From Lachnospiraceae bacterium (GTDB lineage Bacteria; Bacillota; Clostridia; Lachnospirales; Lachnospiraceae), in assembly GCA_017412055.1 (NCBI GenBank), contig JAFQOW010000044.1, positions 1-50,648 of the forward strand: a stretch of 50,648 bases of DNA, read 5' to 3'. The notes below the pieces were generated by a model. That model ran no database searches, had not been told where the DNA came from, and saw only the letters and a list, made by a program, of their open reading frames with translations. Below, in pieces: positions 38,901 through 46,273 of this stretch (its first letter is position 1; the number at the start of each line of letters is the position of its first letter). The position numbers were made by a program, and so were the translations under genes.

Positions 38901-41401
38901 ATATCACTATAATTATAATTAACAGTAACTTCTGGAAGAATTATATCTGTATTACTTAGACCTTGTTCAAAATATATTTCACTATTAGCATTTATCTTTA
39001 TTTTCGATACAGAATATCCATCATTTGGTTTAAGTACAACTTTGCAATTTTGACCATGTTCAACAGTTATTTTATTTTTAGTACTATCTTCTGCAAAATG
39101 AACTTCACCATTTGAAACTTCAGCAAGCGAAACCTCATATACATTCGGTGCAAAAGCTATTGTAATTAAATAATCATCTTCAATAGTTTCTAAAACCTTA
39201 CTATATGTACTTGAATTAGCAGTATTCACATCAGTCTCATCATTGCCATTAATCACTACAGACTGTACACGATAGCCCTCATTAGGAGTGGCATTAATAG
39301 TTATATTTTCCCCTTCTGCAACTATAACCTTACCCTCCTCGCTAGTTTCAGTTATATTACCTTCACAAGCAACTCGACCATTAGCATCACAGCTTACTAT
39401 GATATCATAGACTTTAACAAAACCTACTGTCACTTCTACATCATCTGTTACAGTTATTCCTTCACTAACATTTATTATACTTATAGTATCTTTATCTTTT
39501 AAGCCATAATTTGAAAAATCACCTAATCCTGTTAGAGATGAAATTCTATAACCTTCTTTCGCCATTATTTGAAGCTTAACAACTGTATTTTCACCTATCG
39601 CATCTTCACCAATAACATACTTAATTCTATTATCGATAATCTCACCGATAACCTCACCATTTTCATTAACTAATTCTATTTTCTCAATAGCTTCATTTAG
39701 ATTATTTTTTATTTCTATTGAGTATAACCTAATCAAATCTTCCTCCGGTATCTCAAATGTTTTGGATTTATCTTGGCTTGTATACTCTATATCTCCTTCT
39801 AGATCTCTATAGCCAGCTGCTATAATTTTATACTTTAATTGAACCTTATCATCATTCCAAAATTCACGTGGTATTGCTTTTACGTCCAAACTAGCGCTAC
39901 CATCTTCTTGTGTTTCTATAGTAGCTATTTGGTTTGAATCATTATTATATATTACTATTTCTGCCCTTGAAATAGGTTGTGTTCCATCCTTAACATTAAA
40001 TGTTATTGTCTTTCTAGTCAATTGCACACTCTGATCTAACGATTCTTCCTGGTTAAATATATCGATATCATCAACATATCCTTCATTATATCCATACATT
40101 GAAACCGTACATTTAATAGATGTATCCTCTAGGTCCATATCATCCATAGCATCCTTAATACTATCTATAACAAATGAAACTTTTCCATACCCATCAGTTG
40201 TATCAGTTATACTTGTTAATTCTAACTCCACCCAACCTCTAACACGATCTTTTGCATACAACTTAACTTCTGCACCTTCTATTGCAGTTTCTTCATCTTC
40301 CTCATATACAGTTATATCCAATGATTTCTTTATTAGAGGCGCTTCATATTCACCTATTATTTGATTATAATTTATATCGTTTTCATATTTTTTATATCCT
40401 TCAACCTCTACAGAATACTTAATAACGCTAGCGCGAATATCTTTATTCGCCTGTTCAATGTCTTCTTTAGAAAAAATAACCACACCTTGCTGATTAGTTG
40501 TATTATCTAAACCTTGAAACTGAATTTCTCTCTCCTGACCTTCTTCACCGTTTTCTATTGCAGACAACTTAACTTCTGCTTCATTAATTGGATTTTCGCC
40601 GTCTTTGACTACAATTTTCAATCCATCTAATTCCATTGTAACCTCATATTTATCAATCAAATCAGTTACTTTATATTCAATTGTACCTTTACCTTCACTA
40701 TATCCATATGAATTAACCGCATATGTGATATGATTTATTTCAACATCTTCTTCAGCCTCTACCTCATTTACCGCCTCTTCTATGTCTTCTATAGTAAAAA
40801 TAGCCACACCATATTTATTGATTTCTTTAGATAATTCTAGAGAATACTTTTCACCATTATCTGTCTTTCTTCCATACAACTCAACTGTTGCATCATTCAC
40901 CAAATCTTCTTTATTTTTAACTACAATTTTGAGTCCATTACATTCCATTTCTTTTTCGTATGTTTTCGATAAATTCTCTTCTGTAATCTCAAATTCATCG
41001 TTGACTTCTTCGTCGACTTCGCCATACCCATATGCAGTAACTATATACTTAATATATCCCTCTTCAATATCAGCATCAAATAATTTTTGTTTTATCTCAG
41101 TTACATCATAAGTTGCAATTCCATCATCATCTGATGTATCTATTAAATCCAAATAAATCCATTCATCCGAATCACTTGAACGTGCACTCAATTTAACTTC
41201 CGCATCTTCTATCGGATTTTTATCTTCACTATCCATAACTGCAATCTTTAATTGAGCTTCCACTGACTCTTCGCCATCTATCTCCTCATCCATTTCGTCT
41301 GCAGATGCAACTATATATGACATCGCATTTGGCATCATAGTCACAACTAATATTATAACTAATATCATCGCAAACATTCGCTCTACAATACTTTTTCTCA
41401 T
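32945..41401 (-). CDS. Giant multi-domain Ig-like surface protein (putative adhesin)
   Basis: 2818 residues. A signal peptide (about 1-34) leads to five related beta modules of carboxypeptidase-regulatory/Cna-B type (about 48-560; LKIVVKDGENPINEAEVKLS and relatives). Two InlB-B/divergent-InlB-like repeats follow (about 670-840; NITINATPNEGYRVQSVVIN). Then there are many Ig-like modules, recognised by recurring DxAGN, FTIDKTxPT and RxATxTVTExNFD motifs, and three longer modules with a W..L...ITFG signature after each VDNEQPxG-like start. The C terminus has one membrane helix (about 2785-2808) and a basic tail RNKRKIRGK; there is no LPxTG, so it is membrane-anchored. AAGGAG precedes the ATG. 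It is 33 bases downstream of the Thr-rich protein gene, and both are behind a c-di-GMP-I riboswitch, which fits a regulated adhesin. The ligand is unknown. Confidence 0.92.
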   Translation of the reverse strand: MRKSIVERMFAMILVIILVVTMMPNAMSYIVASADEMDEEIDGEESVEAQLKIAVMDSEDKNPIEDAEVKLSARSSDSDEWIYLDLIDTSDDDGIATYDVTEIKQKLFDADIEEGYIKYIVTAYGYGEVDEEVNDEFEITEENLSKTYEKEMECNGLKIVVKNKEDLVNDATVELYGRKTDNGEKYSLELSKEINKYGVAIFTIEDIEEAVNEVEAEEDVEINHITYAVNSYGYSEGKGTIEYKVTDLIDKYEVTMELDGLKIVVKDGENPINEAEVKLSAIENGEEGQEREIQFQGLDNTTNQQGVVIFSKEDIEQANKDIRASVIKYSVEVEGYKKYENDINYNQIIGEYEAPLIKKSLDITVYEEDEETAIEGAEVKLYAKDRVRGWVELELTSITDTTDGYGKVSFVIDSIKDAMDDMDLEDTSIKCTVSMYGYNEGYVDDIDIFNQEESLDQSVQLTRKTITFNVKDGTQPISRAEIVIYNNDSNQIATIETQEDGSASLDVKAIPREFWNDDKVQLKYKIIAAGYRDLEGDIEYTSQDKSKTFEIPEEDLIRLYSIEIKNNLNEAIEKIELVNENGEVIGEIIDNRIKYVIGEDAIGENTVVKLQIMAKEGYRISSLTGLGDFSNYGLKDKDTISIINVSEGITVTDDVEVTVGFVKVYDIIVSCDANGRVACEGNITETSEEGKVIVAEGENITINATPNEGYRVQSVVINGNDETDVNTANSSTYSKVLETIEDDYLITIAFAPNVYEVSLAEVSNGEVHFAEDSTKNKITVEHGQNCKVVLKPNDGYSVSKIKINANSEIYFEQGLSNTDIILPEVTVNYNYSDIDNSIIINLKGITSGITLYSEFKTNEMTNRDSISFVGNFVEYQDRNIISYHKDTTEIKIQTEYNAMWISAWDENGQWMGGFSDSKEFTFNRSVIIYYIGVSNDGHNYYTVEGTGYGKVLSLIIDKESPTLEVNVEDEHYGEFYNKDFSAQITVRDGFSKPVSIEYFVTDTKIDDNITGQITEKYYDEVSVEKKCSGKIESLGVYYDTNNNKYTVNQDINVLVEQLQDSNYVSLWVKVSDQAENVSCYKTEYYKVSTTLPSLKVEMLGTSEADEDKFYNTTRSAKITITDTDLTFEEEKAFAGIKVFVNGTASNDYEISSEWTKNGNNYEATIQFNQNAVYKWEIKYINKAGNSATSETTSISGKNVFEFVVDTECPTGAIFYLENRKWKMLHTVLSFGYFNRYEVPVEIETKDNICKHLSVLYYKTDFDKILTVDELDKLYTDGVFGESYTVRTYGKDEIHAEQYIIYVRIADCAGNVKYISTKGIVSENVNGTISFYSKENIENKIHNKDVTIDFVVNEVMENYNICSGIKSIDYSIVAEGKPKKEGNLFKFEGDASKEDTSYTYEELVKQWDSTDEDKSSIVVSAGDGENQYNCDNIKVTVTVTDNAENVYSESIVFSINVDKLSATIKMDKPNFVEEREEVNGEDTEKYNHAYYGGEQVTATITINDRESSFDEKVAKEGIKVYAVDKNLQVVTGKYSGGDVWTHDGNMHTTTVTFYAGAEYDLSIQYKNAANNELQIEDIIALDKDNKELVAPYSFTVDNEQPKGNVTILGKTWNALLDTITFGLYSQTIPEVLVVGEKELSPVIVKYYKTDSVENMSVQDLSRIEFVNYDELEYDENENCVVYVKLEDYAGNITYICSDGFVIDDQACFVTLSDVLNGGVYSATSDVKVNIFVQDKEPYSGIKYVEYWVKKDGVITQLPKTIYDINDKFDFESKIPTYSDLGASVLEQITVDKSVNNSSNVIVYVKAVDNAGMEIIEEIPLDIDITKPGILIEFDNNKGFNNTNYFDGDKTANVVIKERPNHFDDKKAEKAIDIQVFDGEGNKIDGAYNIGAWKSVINNQNPDESTHTATITFTGEGNYKVSVAYTDDAGNANSTDEPLNFTIDKTNPTGTIKAESTEGRKETWDGLVKEIVFGFWSKDKISISGTFDDVISGKLYSVEYYKVKSINAKDGTTVFTTAQLDDIKDWTKINLKTVSETNKVYYTFEGIDVDSDEQFIVYVKLTDLAGRVTYLSTNGLIVDSKAPIEKTIAPKVSVTQGKPLNGIYKKDVEVDIVVDEPMAGGTYAGLKHIYYEVYNMGVKTQSKDLFTFDKSNPKQSELVNTWFDSIVVDAELNNSNDVKIVVYAIDNAGNLSSGSVYLKIDTTSPKIDIAYDNNSADTSFASENLFDENRVATIRVTERNFDPNDVVIDVTNTDGILPVLSNWTVSKRGTGNGDDTEYMATLTYNADGDYKFDIKYTDEAGNVCTDIDYGQSLAPREFTIDKTLPTIQISYDNNSVSNGNYYKQDRIATVTVTEHNFDSSRFNLVLTATDNGKQIQLPVESQWTSNGDVHRITVPFIVDGYYTIDADFADKAGNAAADISVQSFYIDKTNPKLSVSGVTDRSANNDDVIGLEIITTDTNIDKLDAKVYAIVQSNGTYKTENIDIGSAKKITNGYKITVPNFEADGMYKVVCYANDKAGNVFTEVILDNGQGSTYVENRGNGEELMSFSVNRDGSVYVFDQNLEALKNSYKLSIENDIKISEFNADKLLQDSVNISITRDGSPLDTVKVEKSAIEDGSSWNQYDYIISKDNFKLDGIYVITVSSQDAAGNHSGNIADDKYDIRFCVDSTKPDVIRMSNLDNNTFNKVSHIVEYEVFDAIGLKEIRIYLDGKRIQTITEAEFGDNITSYLGSFTIDEASKKQHIRIEVVDIAGNIIDSDNAEDIKSGKIVSFEKDITVSTNPFVRWYSNAPLFYGSIVAAIAVIGGMVGLVTLRNKRKIRGK

Positions 41402-41434
41402 TTTTCTCTACTCCTTCTATTATATTAACATACC

Positions 41435-42667
41435 CTAAATTCCTTCTACGATATACACTATTGTCTTATTAATTTCTTCATCATATATCCAACGACAATA
41501 ACATGTTGTGATATATAATGATACATTTTCATAATTTTTCAAATATGAAATGACTTCTCCAACATCAGTGAAATATCCTTCTTTTACATAAGTTCTTGAA
41601 TAAAACTCGCAATATGGCGAATACATCGTTCTATAGCGCTGAAGTACAGTATCAAAATAAGCCCATTTTTCACACCATTCCTTTGTACCACCATCATATA
41701 TATCTCCTTCTATCCCTGGTCCCCTATATGTAATTTCTGTATATATACTATTAGTATATTTATTAAATCTTGAAAAACGCGCACTTAAATACTCACCAAA
41801 TTTATCTTCCATGCCATATTTAGAAGGATTTTTTACCCATTCTTCACACTCTCTATATATTTCATCAGTAATTTTCTTTTTCAAATATATATCTCTTCTT
41901 GCATTACGCTCATATTCGTCATTTGGATAATTTATATAAAAATAATCCCCTTGATAATAATCTGGCAAATACATCTCACTAGGATGTACAGCCATAGCTG
42001 CATTTTCCCAGCCGAATTCTCTTTCTGTTATATATGGATTATATTTTCCAGCTTCCGATTCATATATATTTGCCGACTGACCATTTACTTCATAATTTAT
42101 TCTTCTACTAATTAACTCTAGTTCACACTCTTTAAGACGTACTTTTTGCGGTTTCTTTTCAGTTGTCTGCTCTTCTGTCGTTGTCTCTTGCTTTGTTGTT
42201 GTCGATTTTACTGTAGTAGTTTGCTTCTTAGTTGTTGTTTCCTTACTAGTCTGCTGTTTTGTGGTTGCGTCGTTTTTCTTTGTTGTTTTCTCTTCCTTCT
42301 TTGAAGTTGTTTCTTTACCTATCTCTGCTGCGGTCTTAGTTGTAACTTCTTCAGACATTTCCTCATCTGCAACTAACGTAGTTTCCACATCAGACCCTTC
42401 TTCCACTATTTCAGTCGATGAACCACTTTCCATATCAAGCGTGGCTACTTGTATAACAGCATCCTTTAAAGTTACTCCTTCATCTGTACTTTCCAAAACT
42501 ATTTGATTTGTACCTTGTGTACTTGTGGTATTTCTGTCTTCCTTATTTTCTTCGCCATCAACATTTATTAAAATAATTATTAATATAACTACGACTGCAG
42601 CCACTCCTCCTAATATCTTCCCTATAAAATAATTGTTCTTTGTTAATAAATCTTTGATTTTCTTCAT
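41435..42667 (-). CDS. Thr-rich stalk membrane protein of unknown function, first gene of the riboswitch operon
   Basis: About 410 residues; I do not recognise the family. An N-terminal membrane helix (about 15-35) is followed by an acidic region and then a Thr/Lys-rich stalk (about 105-170, with KETTTKKQTTTVKSTTTKQE) typical of wall-spanning linkers. The folded C-terminal domain (about 175-410) is rich in Tyr, Trp and Cys. Its end, LKNYENVSLYITTCYCRW followed by IVYIVEGI, faintly resembles the TLxTC strand of class B sortases, but the His and Arg are not in clear place. The ATG at 42667 follows AAGGGAAG; the ATG at 42682 has no ribosome site. Lying directly before the giant protein, it may help anchor or display it; that is inference. 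Confidence 0.85.
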   Translation of the reverse strand: MKKIKDLLTKNNYFIGKILGGVAAVVVILIIILINVDGEENKEDRNTTSTQGTNQIVLESTDEGVTLKDAVIQVATLDMESGSSTEIVEEGSDVETTLVADEEMSEEVTTKTAAEIGKETTSKKEEKTTKKNDATTKQQTSKETTTKKQTTTVKSTTTKQETTTEEQTTEKKPQKVRLKECELELISRRINYEVNGQSANIYESEAGKYNPYITEREFGWENAAMAVHPSEMYLPDYYQGDYFYINYPNDEYERNARRDIYLKKKITDEIYRECEEWVKNPSKYGMEDKFGEYLSARFSRFNKYTNSIYTEITYRGPGIEGDIYDGGTKEWCEKWAYFDTVLQRYRTMYSPYCEFYSRTYVKEGYFTDVGEVISYLKNYENVSLYITTCYCRWIYDEEINKTIVYIVEGI

Positions 42668-42694
42668 AATCTTCCCTTCCATATCTCATTACGC

Positions 42695-42728
42695 AAAAAA
42701 GGTCGCAAAAGAATTCTCTCTTGCGACC
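42695..42728 (-). terminator. Terminator of the first c-di-GMP riboswitch
   Basis: Minus-strand GGTCGCAA (42721-42728) pairs with TTGCGACC (42701-42708), followed by TTTTTT (42695-42700). It abuts the aptamer, so ligand state can decide transcription of the downstream operon. Confidence 0.9.
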
Positions 42729-42792
42729 GAACTACCGTGTCTTCACTTACGGCTTCTAGCTTTGCGTCCCTATGTTTCCATAAGTTTGCCCT
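42729..42792 (-). promoter_or_regulatory. Cyclic di-GMP-I riboswitch (GEMM-I), copy 1
   Basis: The minus strand shows the GEMM-I core in order: AGGGCAAAC, GGAAACATAGGGACGCAAAG, AGCCGT, ACACGGTAG. It senses c-di-GMP. The terminator follows with no gap, and the Thr-rich membrane gene and the giant surface-protein gene come next. Type I aptamers with an adjacent terminator are often off-switches, but the direction cannot be proven here. Confidence 0.94.
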
Positions 42793-42822
42793 TTCTATAA
42801 TTTCCCTTTTTCCACAACAAAT

Positions 42823-42850
42823 ATTGTAGCATAATTTGATATTTTTTCAA
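42823..42850 (-). promoter_or_regulatory. Promoter driving riboswitch copy 1
   Basis: Minus-strand TTGAAA (42845-42850), 16-base spacer, TACAAT (42823-42828), about 30 bases ahead of the aptamer. Confidence 0.65.
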
Positions 42851-43027
42851 CTACTTTTTTACCACTTTACAAATGTAAATCAATGTTCTCATTTACAAAG
42901 TTAAATTCATCCCTTATGTGAAATTTAACTTTGCAAACTTAGTATCACATCTATCGCTCTAGTTCTTTTATTGACAAAACCAACTCCAATCATATATCTT
43001 ACTTACATTATCATTAAAAATCCCAAG

Positions 43028-43267
43028 CTATTTACTCGAAGTTCCTATGTCTACCCCACCATAGTTCGTAAAACAATTGATACCAAATACAAAAACCACC
43101 AGTAAAGCCATAGTTCCTAATCCAGCAGTTATACGAACCATACGCACAAGCCGTAATTCGACCAGTTTTCGCTTTTTGTAGCCCAGTGGCAGTAGTACAC
43201 CCAAAAGCCACAAAAACGATTGTAGGGCATCGTGTGCAGGCGTAAAAGCAAAGAAAATGCAAGGCAC
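43028..43267 (-). CDS. Possible small membrane protein next to the mobile-element genes
   Basis: 79-codon frame with GTG start and two hydrophobic stretches (FLWLLGVLLPLGYKK and GLGTMALLVVFVFGINCF) around a basic loop. A second overlapping frame on the same strand (to 43289) is also open, and the local GC is higher than the surroundings, so the gene may be real, frameshifted, or neither. The ribosome site is poor (GGGG before GTG). I do not recognise it. Small membrane proteins are often found beside rolling-circle Rep genes. Confidence 0.35.
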   Translation of the reverse strand: MPCIFFAFTPAHDALQSFLWLLGVLLPLGYKKRKLVELRLVRMVRITAGLGTMALLVVFVFGINCFTNYGGVDIGTSSK

Positions 43268-43305
43268 AAACGATACCCCAAAGAGCCAAAAAACAAGAAA
43301 AAATC

Positions 43306-43758
43306 TTATTTCATAAGACCATCATTAGCAAATGTCTGTGCTAACAATTCAACATTCATCATCTCAAAAGTTCTGCAAAGATATTCCCAATACTCATTCG
43401 TGTACTTACAAGCTGATGACATTCTACCCATAGCACTTCTTTCAATGTACATCATCTTTGTCATATGATTAATAACAGCAGGTTTCCAATGCTTACTTAC
43501 CGTTATATCAAGATAAGGCTGAGTAATAAATCTAAGTGTTACCCCTCTAGACATACATAACCTTCCAAAACTTAAAACCTGACCTACTCTTAAAAATCTG
43601 TTAGCACTCATAACATAAACCACATCACCAGACTTAAGGATACCCCCAAGATTACTCAACTGATTAACGTGGACTATATTATCCTCATTAATCTTTTTGC
43701 TATGAAATACCTCTAAAGTATTTCTGTTGTCTGCCTCTGAAATAATTCCATACACCAT
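43306..43758 (-). CDS. Serine-recombinase-like (resolvase catalytic-domain) protein, reduced
   Basis: 150 residues. The middle resembles the second half of a resolvase catalytic domain: LKSGDVVYVMSANRFLRVGQ (the GDvvvV..lDRL region), then RLCMSRGVTLRFITQPYLDI (the rGV.l....-iD region). The N-terminal YGIISEADNRNTLEVFHSKK lacks an obvious catalytic Ser in the usual R-x-S context, so activity is uncertain. There is no separate helix-turn-helix domain. AAGGAGG precedes the ATG. It lies 279 bases downstream of the Rep gene in the same orientation and is probably the resolution or regulation protein of the same element. Confidence 0.7.
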   Translation of the reverse strand: MVYGIISEADNRNTLEVFHSKKINEDNIVHVNQLSNLGGILKSGDVVYVMSANRFLRVGQVLSFGRLCMSRGVTLRFITQPYLDITVSKHWKPAVINHMTKMMYIERSAMGRMSSACKYTNEYWEYLCRTFEMMNVELLAQTFANDGLMK

Positions 43759-43830
43759 AATAAATGCCTCCTTCTATTCGTTTTATAGGTTAGAGTCATC
43801 TAAGGCTGACTAAGTAAGGTCTGATAATTG

Positions 43831-43857
43831 AAAGTTCCTATATTAAATTGGAACTTT
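43831..43857. terminator. Hairpin between Rep and recombinase-like genes
   Basis: AAAGTTCC (43831-43838) pairs with GGAACTTT (43850-43857). The T tail is short on both sides, so it may be a weak terminator of rep. The rest of the 279-base gap (43759-44037) shows only a short GTGTTGCA direct repeat near 43867-43885. Confidence 0.4.
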
Positions 43858-44037
43858 TATAAATTAGTGTTGCAAAAGTGTTGCATTTTTTATAGTTTTA
43901 CGAATCACTATAGCAACCACACTTGTTTTTTCTCTGAAAACACGCATAAAAAGGGCATTGTGTAGAAAAATATAAATATATAAAAGCTTTAACAATACCC
44001 CAAGATTGCTAGATTAATGGAACTTAACTACAAACAT

Positions 44038-44988
44038 TTAAGTTGTTTTCTTACTTTTTTGGTAATATCTCTTATCAACAAGATTTCCATTTCCTTTATC
44101 ACCTATAACATAAGTTTCTCTATATACAAGTTTTGAATTAGCTACTACTTCCATCGCCTCTGCATTAGTCATTTCTTGAATATCAGGCTTTTTCATACCC
44201 CTGCTTGAAGAATACAAATTCATACCACTTGGATAATATTTTAATCTTTCCCCTTTAATAAACATTTTCGTCACACCATCAACTGTCTTTTCAACTATAG
44301 CAGGATTCGATTTAATATCTTCAATATCTTTATTATCTGTCTCATCACTGTTATCTTCATACTCTACATCACTTAAATGTACCTTAAAATATAAAGCTAA
44401 ACCATCACCATCAAAAACTTTATTAGTTGAAGTTATTCCATAACCCCATAATTCAGCAATAGTATCATTCTCAATAAATGGAGCTGTATCATCAAAAATC
44501 AGCAGAATGTGCAGATGCCACGAATTGCCATGACTTTCCCCTTGTGGTTCAGCTACTGTAATATACTTAAAAGTTTTTTGACCAATGGTAAGTTCAATCT
44601 GCTTGGCAAGATATCTCTTAAGTTTTCGCAAGAATAACTTTGCGTCTAAGAATGCTCGCTTACCATCTGTCATTGTTTCTGCATAAGTAACACTAAGCCA
44701 CTTACACTTGGCAGGTTCTGTGGCATTGCACCTTATTAAATCCATTAGACGATTAATACTTTTTCTTACACTTTTGGGAGACTGATATCTGCTTTCAGAT
44801 TTTTTCTTATGCTTTACCTCGCCAGTCTTTTTATCAAGGTAAGTATCTTTTGAAAGATTTACAACTGAACATGTTTTGTTATTTCCAGCCGTAAACTGTA
44901 CAACTTGGGTATTTCCAGCTGTTTTAACTTTTACTTTGGCTTTATTAGACACTTTAATGTCATCTTGATTAATTCTTTTTATACGCAA
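44038..44988 (-). CDS. HUH-type rolling-circle replication initiator (Rep)
   Basis: About 316 residues. The metal-binding HUH motif is WHLHILLIF (His158 and His160 of the protein), preceded by an acidic AEPQGESHG as in many rolling-circle Reps. The catalytic Tyr is probably in LALYFKVHLSDVEY (about 210-223). CKWLSVTYAE supplies the preceding beta-strand motif. I choose TTG at 44988, eight bases after AAGGGG; a TTG at 45012 would add eight residues without a ribosome site. A cruciform lies about 130 bases upstream, a plausible nicking region. No relaxase, coupling protein or Zot is present, so it looks like an integrated small plasmid or phage remnant. Confidence 0.85.
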   Translation of the reverse strand: MRIKRINQDDIKVSNKAKVKVKTAGNTQVVQFTAGNNKTCSVVNLSKDTYLDKKTGEVKHKKKSESRYQSPKSVRKSINRLMDLIRCNATEPAKCKWLSVTYAETMTDGKRAFLDAKLFLRKLKRYLAKQIELTIGQKTFKYITVAEPQGESHGNSWHLHILLIFDDTAPFIENDTIAELWGYGITSTNKVFDGDGLALYFKVHLSDVEYEDNSDETDNKDIEDIKSNPAIVEKTVDGVTKMFIKGERLKYYPSGMNLYSSSRGMKKPDIQEMTNAEAMEVVANSKLVYRETYVIGDKGNGNLVDKRYYQKSKKTT

Positions 44989-45120
44989 AAAAACGCACCC
45001 CTTTCGCAACAAAAAATATTTTGAAAGAAGTACGTTTATATTAGCGTATTCGAACTAAATATTAAGTTTTATTTTTCTGTGTCCTTATGTGTACCCAAAG
45101 GCAAATTTCGCCCTAGGATA

Positions 45121-45176
45121 TAAATTAATCTTCATGGATAACATCACCTTCGGTGAGAGCCATTCAGATTAATTTA
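45121..45176. repeat. Nested palindrome upstream of rep, candidate rolling-circle origin
   Basis: TAAATTAATCT (45121-45131) pairs exactly with AGATTAATTTA (45166-45176). Inside it, ATGG (45134-45137) pairs with CCAT (45160-45163) and TCACC (45144-45148) with GGTGA (45152-45156) around loop TTC. TGTCCTTATGT occurs on each side (near 45080 and 45202) as a direct repeat, like the iterons of a double-strand origin. Confidence 0.65.
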
Positions 45177-45236
45177 TTGACAATGGTTTAGTTTGGTTGG
45201 ATGTCCTTATGTTGAGACATAATTAAAATATATGTA

Positions 45237-45680
45237 TTAATTTAATATATAATCAATTGCACTTCCAAACTTTTCTCCATCTTCTTGTTTTATAACATAT
45301 AACAAAGACACTATTGACTGATTCACTTGATAATCTGCTTTAATAATTGCATTCTTTAACATATCCTTTGAAAAATCATCATTTAAGCAACGATAAATAA
45401 TTATTTTAGCCCAATTCATGGCAGTTTCCATCATATTAACCACTCCCAAAACTGTATTTTCGAATGCTTTTTCAGATGAAAAGGTCTCTATCAAATGAAT
45501 CAAACCAAACATCATTTCATCATCTCTTGTATTGTCATCAAAAACTTTACACAACTCAAAAATATCGTCTTCTTTAATCACTTCAGCCATTTTATTCAAA
45601 CTATTTTCAAATCTTTCAAATTCTTCATTTGAAGACAATAGTCTATTCTCGTACAATTCTTGTATTATTTTTTTATTCAT
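45237..45680 (-). CDS. Immunity protein, Imm30 family
   Basis: All-helical protein of 147 residues resembling Imm30 of polymorphic toxin systems, through DIFELCKVFDDNTRDDEMMF and GLIHLIETFSSEKAF in the middle and ALMNW-like ETAMNWAKIIIYRCLND further on. It should bind and neutralise the toxin encoded 11 bases upstream, which is the standard toxin-then-immunity order. AGGAG precedes the ATG. It is acidic, as expected for a nuclease inhibitor. Confidence 0.82.
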   Translation of the reverse strand: MNKKIIQELYENRLLSSNEEFERFENSLNKMAEVIKEDDIFELCKVFDDNTRDDEMMFGLIHLIETFSSEKAFENTVLGVVNMMETAMNWAKIIIYRCLNDDFSKDMLKNAIIKADYQVNQSIVSLLYVIKQEDGEKFGSAIDYILN

Positions 45681-45691
45681 AATTAATCTCC

Positions 45692-46252
45692 TTATTTAGC
45701 AAACAATTCTGGCATATACTCTTTGTATGCTTTAATATATTCTTTTAATTTAGGTCGTATTTCTGAATACAAACCTTGTTCTTTATATATTTTACGCAAA
45801 TTATTAATATCATAAGCCAATGCATCTCTTGGTGACAACGAATAATAATATGCTTTCTGTGCATCTGTCATATTTCTTCCATATGTATTTGTCATTCTAT
45901 GTCTTCCACCCGCTCCAGGACTTGGCATCTCCATATTCATACATAATCCATCATTTTTCGAAACACCTTTAGCTGACATATACTCAGCTGAAGGCATATG
46001 ATGTGGTGTAATATTATCTCCTCTTTTTCCAGCTTTAACTAAGTCACTGTAAGTACCAATATTTCCTTCTCCTGGCAATAATTCATTAGGCTTTCTACCA
46101 CTCTCTCCTACCCCCATTTCCAACGCAACAACCATATCCATTTCATCGTCTTTAATTAAAGTACTGGTTGCTTTATTTCCACTCTCTTTGTCTTTTTCCA
46201 CAATGCTTTTCTTTACTTCTTCAACTGTGGCACTCTTAATTTTTACGCCCAT
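45692..46252 (-). CDS. Polymorphic-toxin C-terminal domain fragment (His-rich, nuclease-like)
   Basis: 186 residues. The N-terminal 60 are Lys/Glu-rich and uninformative. The C-terminal part holds GTYSDLVKAGKRGDNITPHH followed by MPSAEYM, then PSPGAGGRHRMTNTYG. This pattern is typical of toxin domains at the ends of large secreted or injected proteins; the His pair in TPHH and the His in GRHR are candidate catalytic residues. Here it has its own ATG, no secretion region, and is followed by Imm30, so it looks like an orphan toxin cassette able to recombine onto a delivery protein. Biochemical activity (DNase or RNase) is not known to me. Confidence 0.72.
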   Translation of the reverse strand: MGVKIKSATVEEVKKSIVEKDKESGNKATSTLIKDDEMDMVVALEMGVGESGRKPNELLPGEGNIGTYSDLVKAGKRGDNITPHHMPSAEYMSAKGVSKNDGLCMNMEMPSPGAGGRHRMTNTYGRNMTDAQKAYYYSLSPRDALAYDINNLRKIYKEQGLYSEIRPKLKEYIKAYKEYMPELFAK

Positions 46253-46273
46253 TGTTATTATATCCCTTCACTC

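Noticed and set aside
41435-42667. Sortase assignment for the Thr-rich protein
   Set aside because: Only a terminal ITTC-like strand resembles class B sortases; the catalytic His and Arg are not clearly placed, so no function was assigned.
43032-43289. Second overlapping 85-codon minus-strand frame
   Set aside because: Cys/Trp-rich composition and a poor TTG start make it less likely than the 43028-43267 frame, which is itself uncertain.
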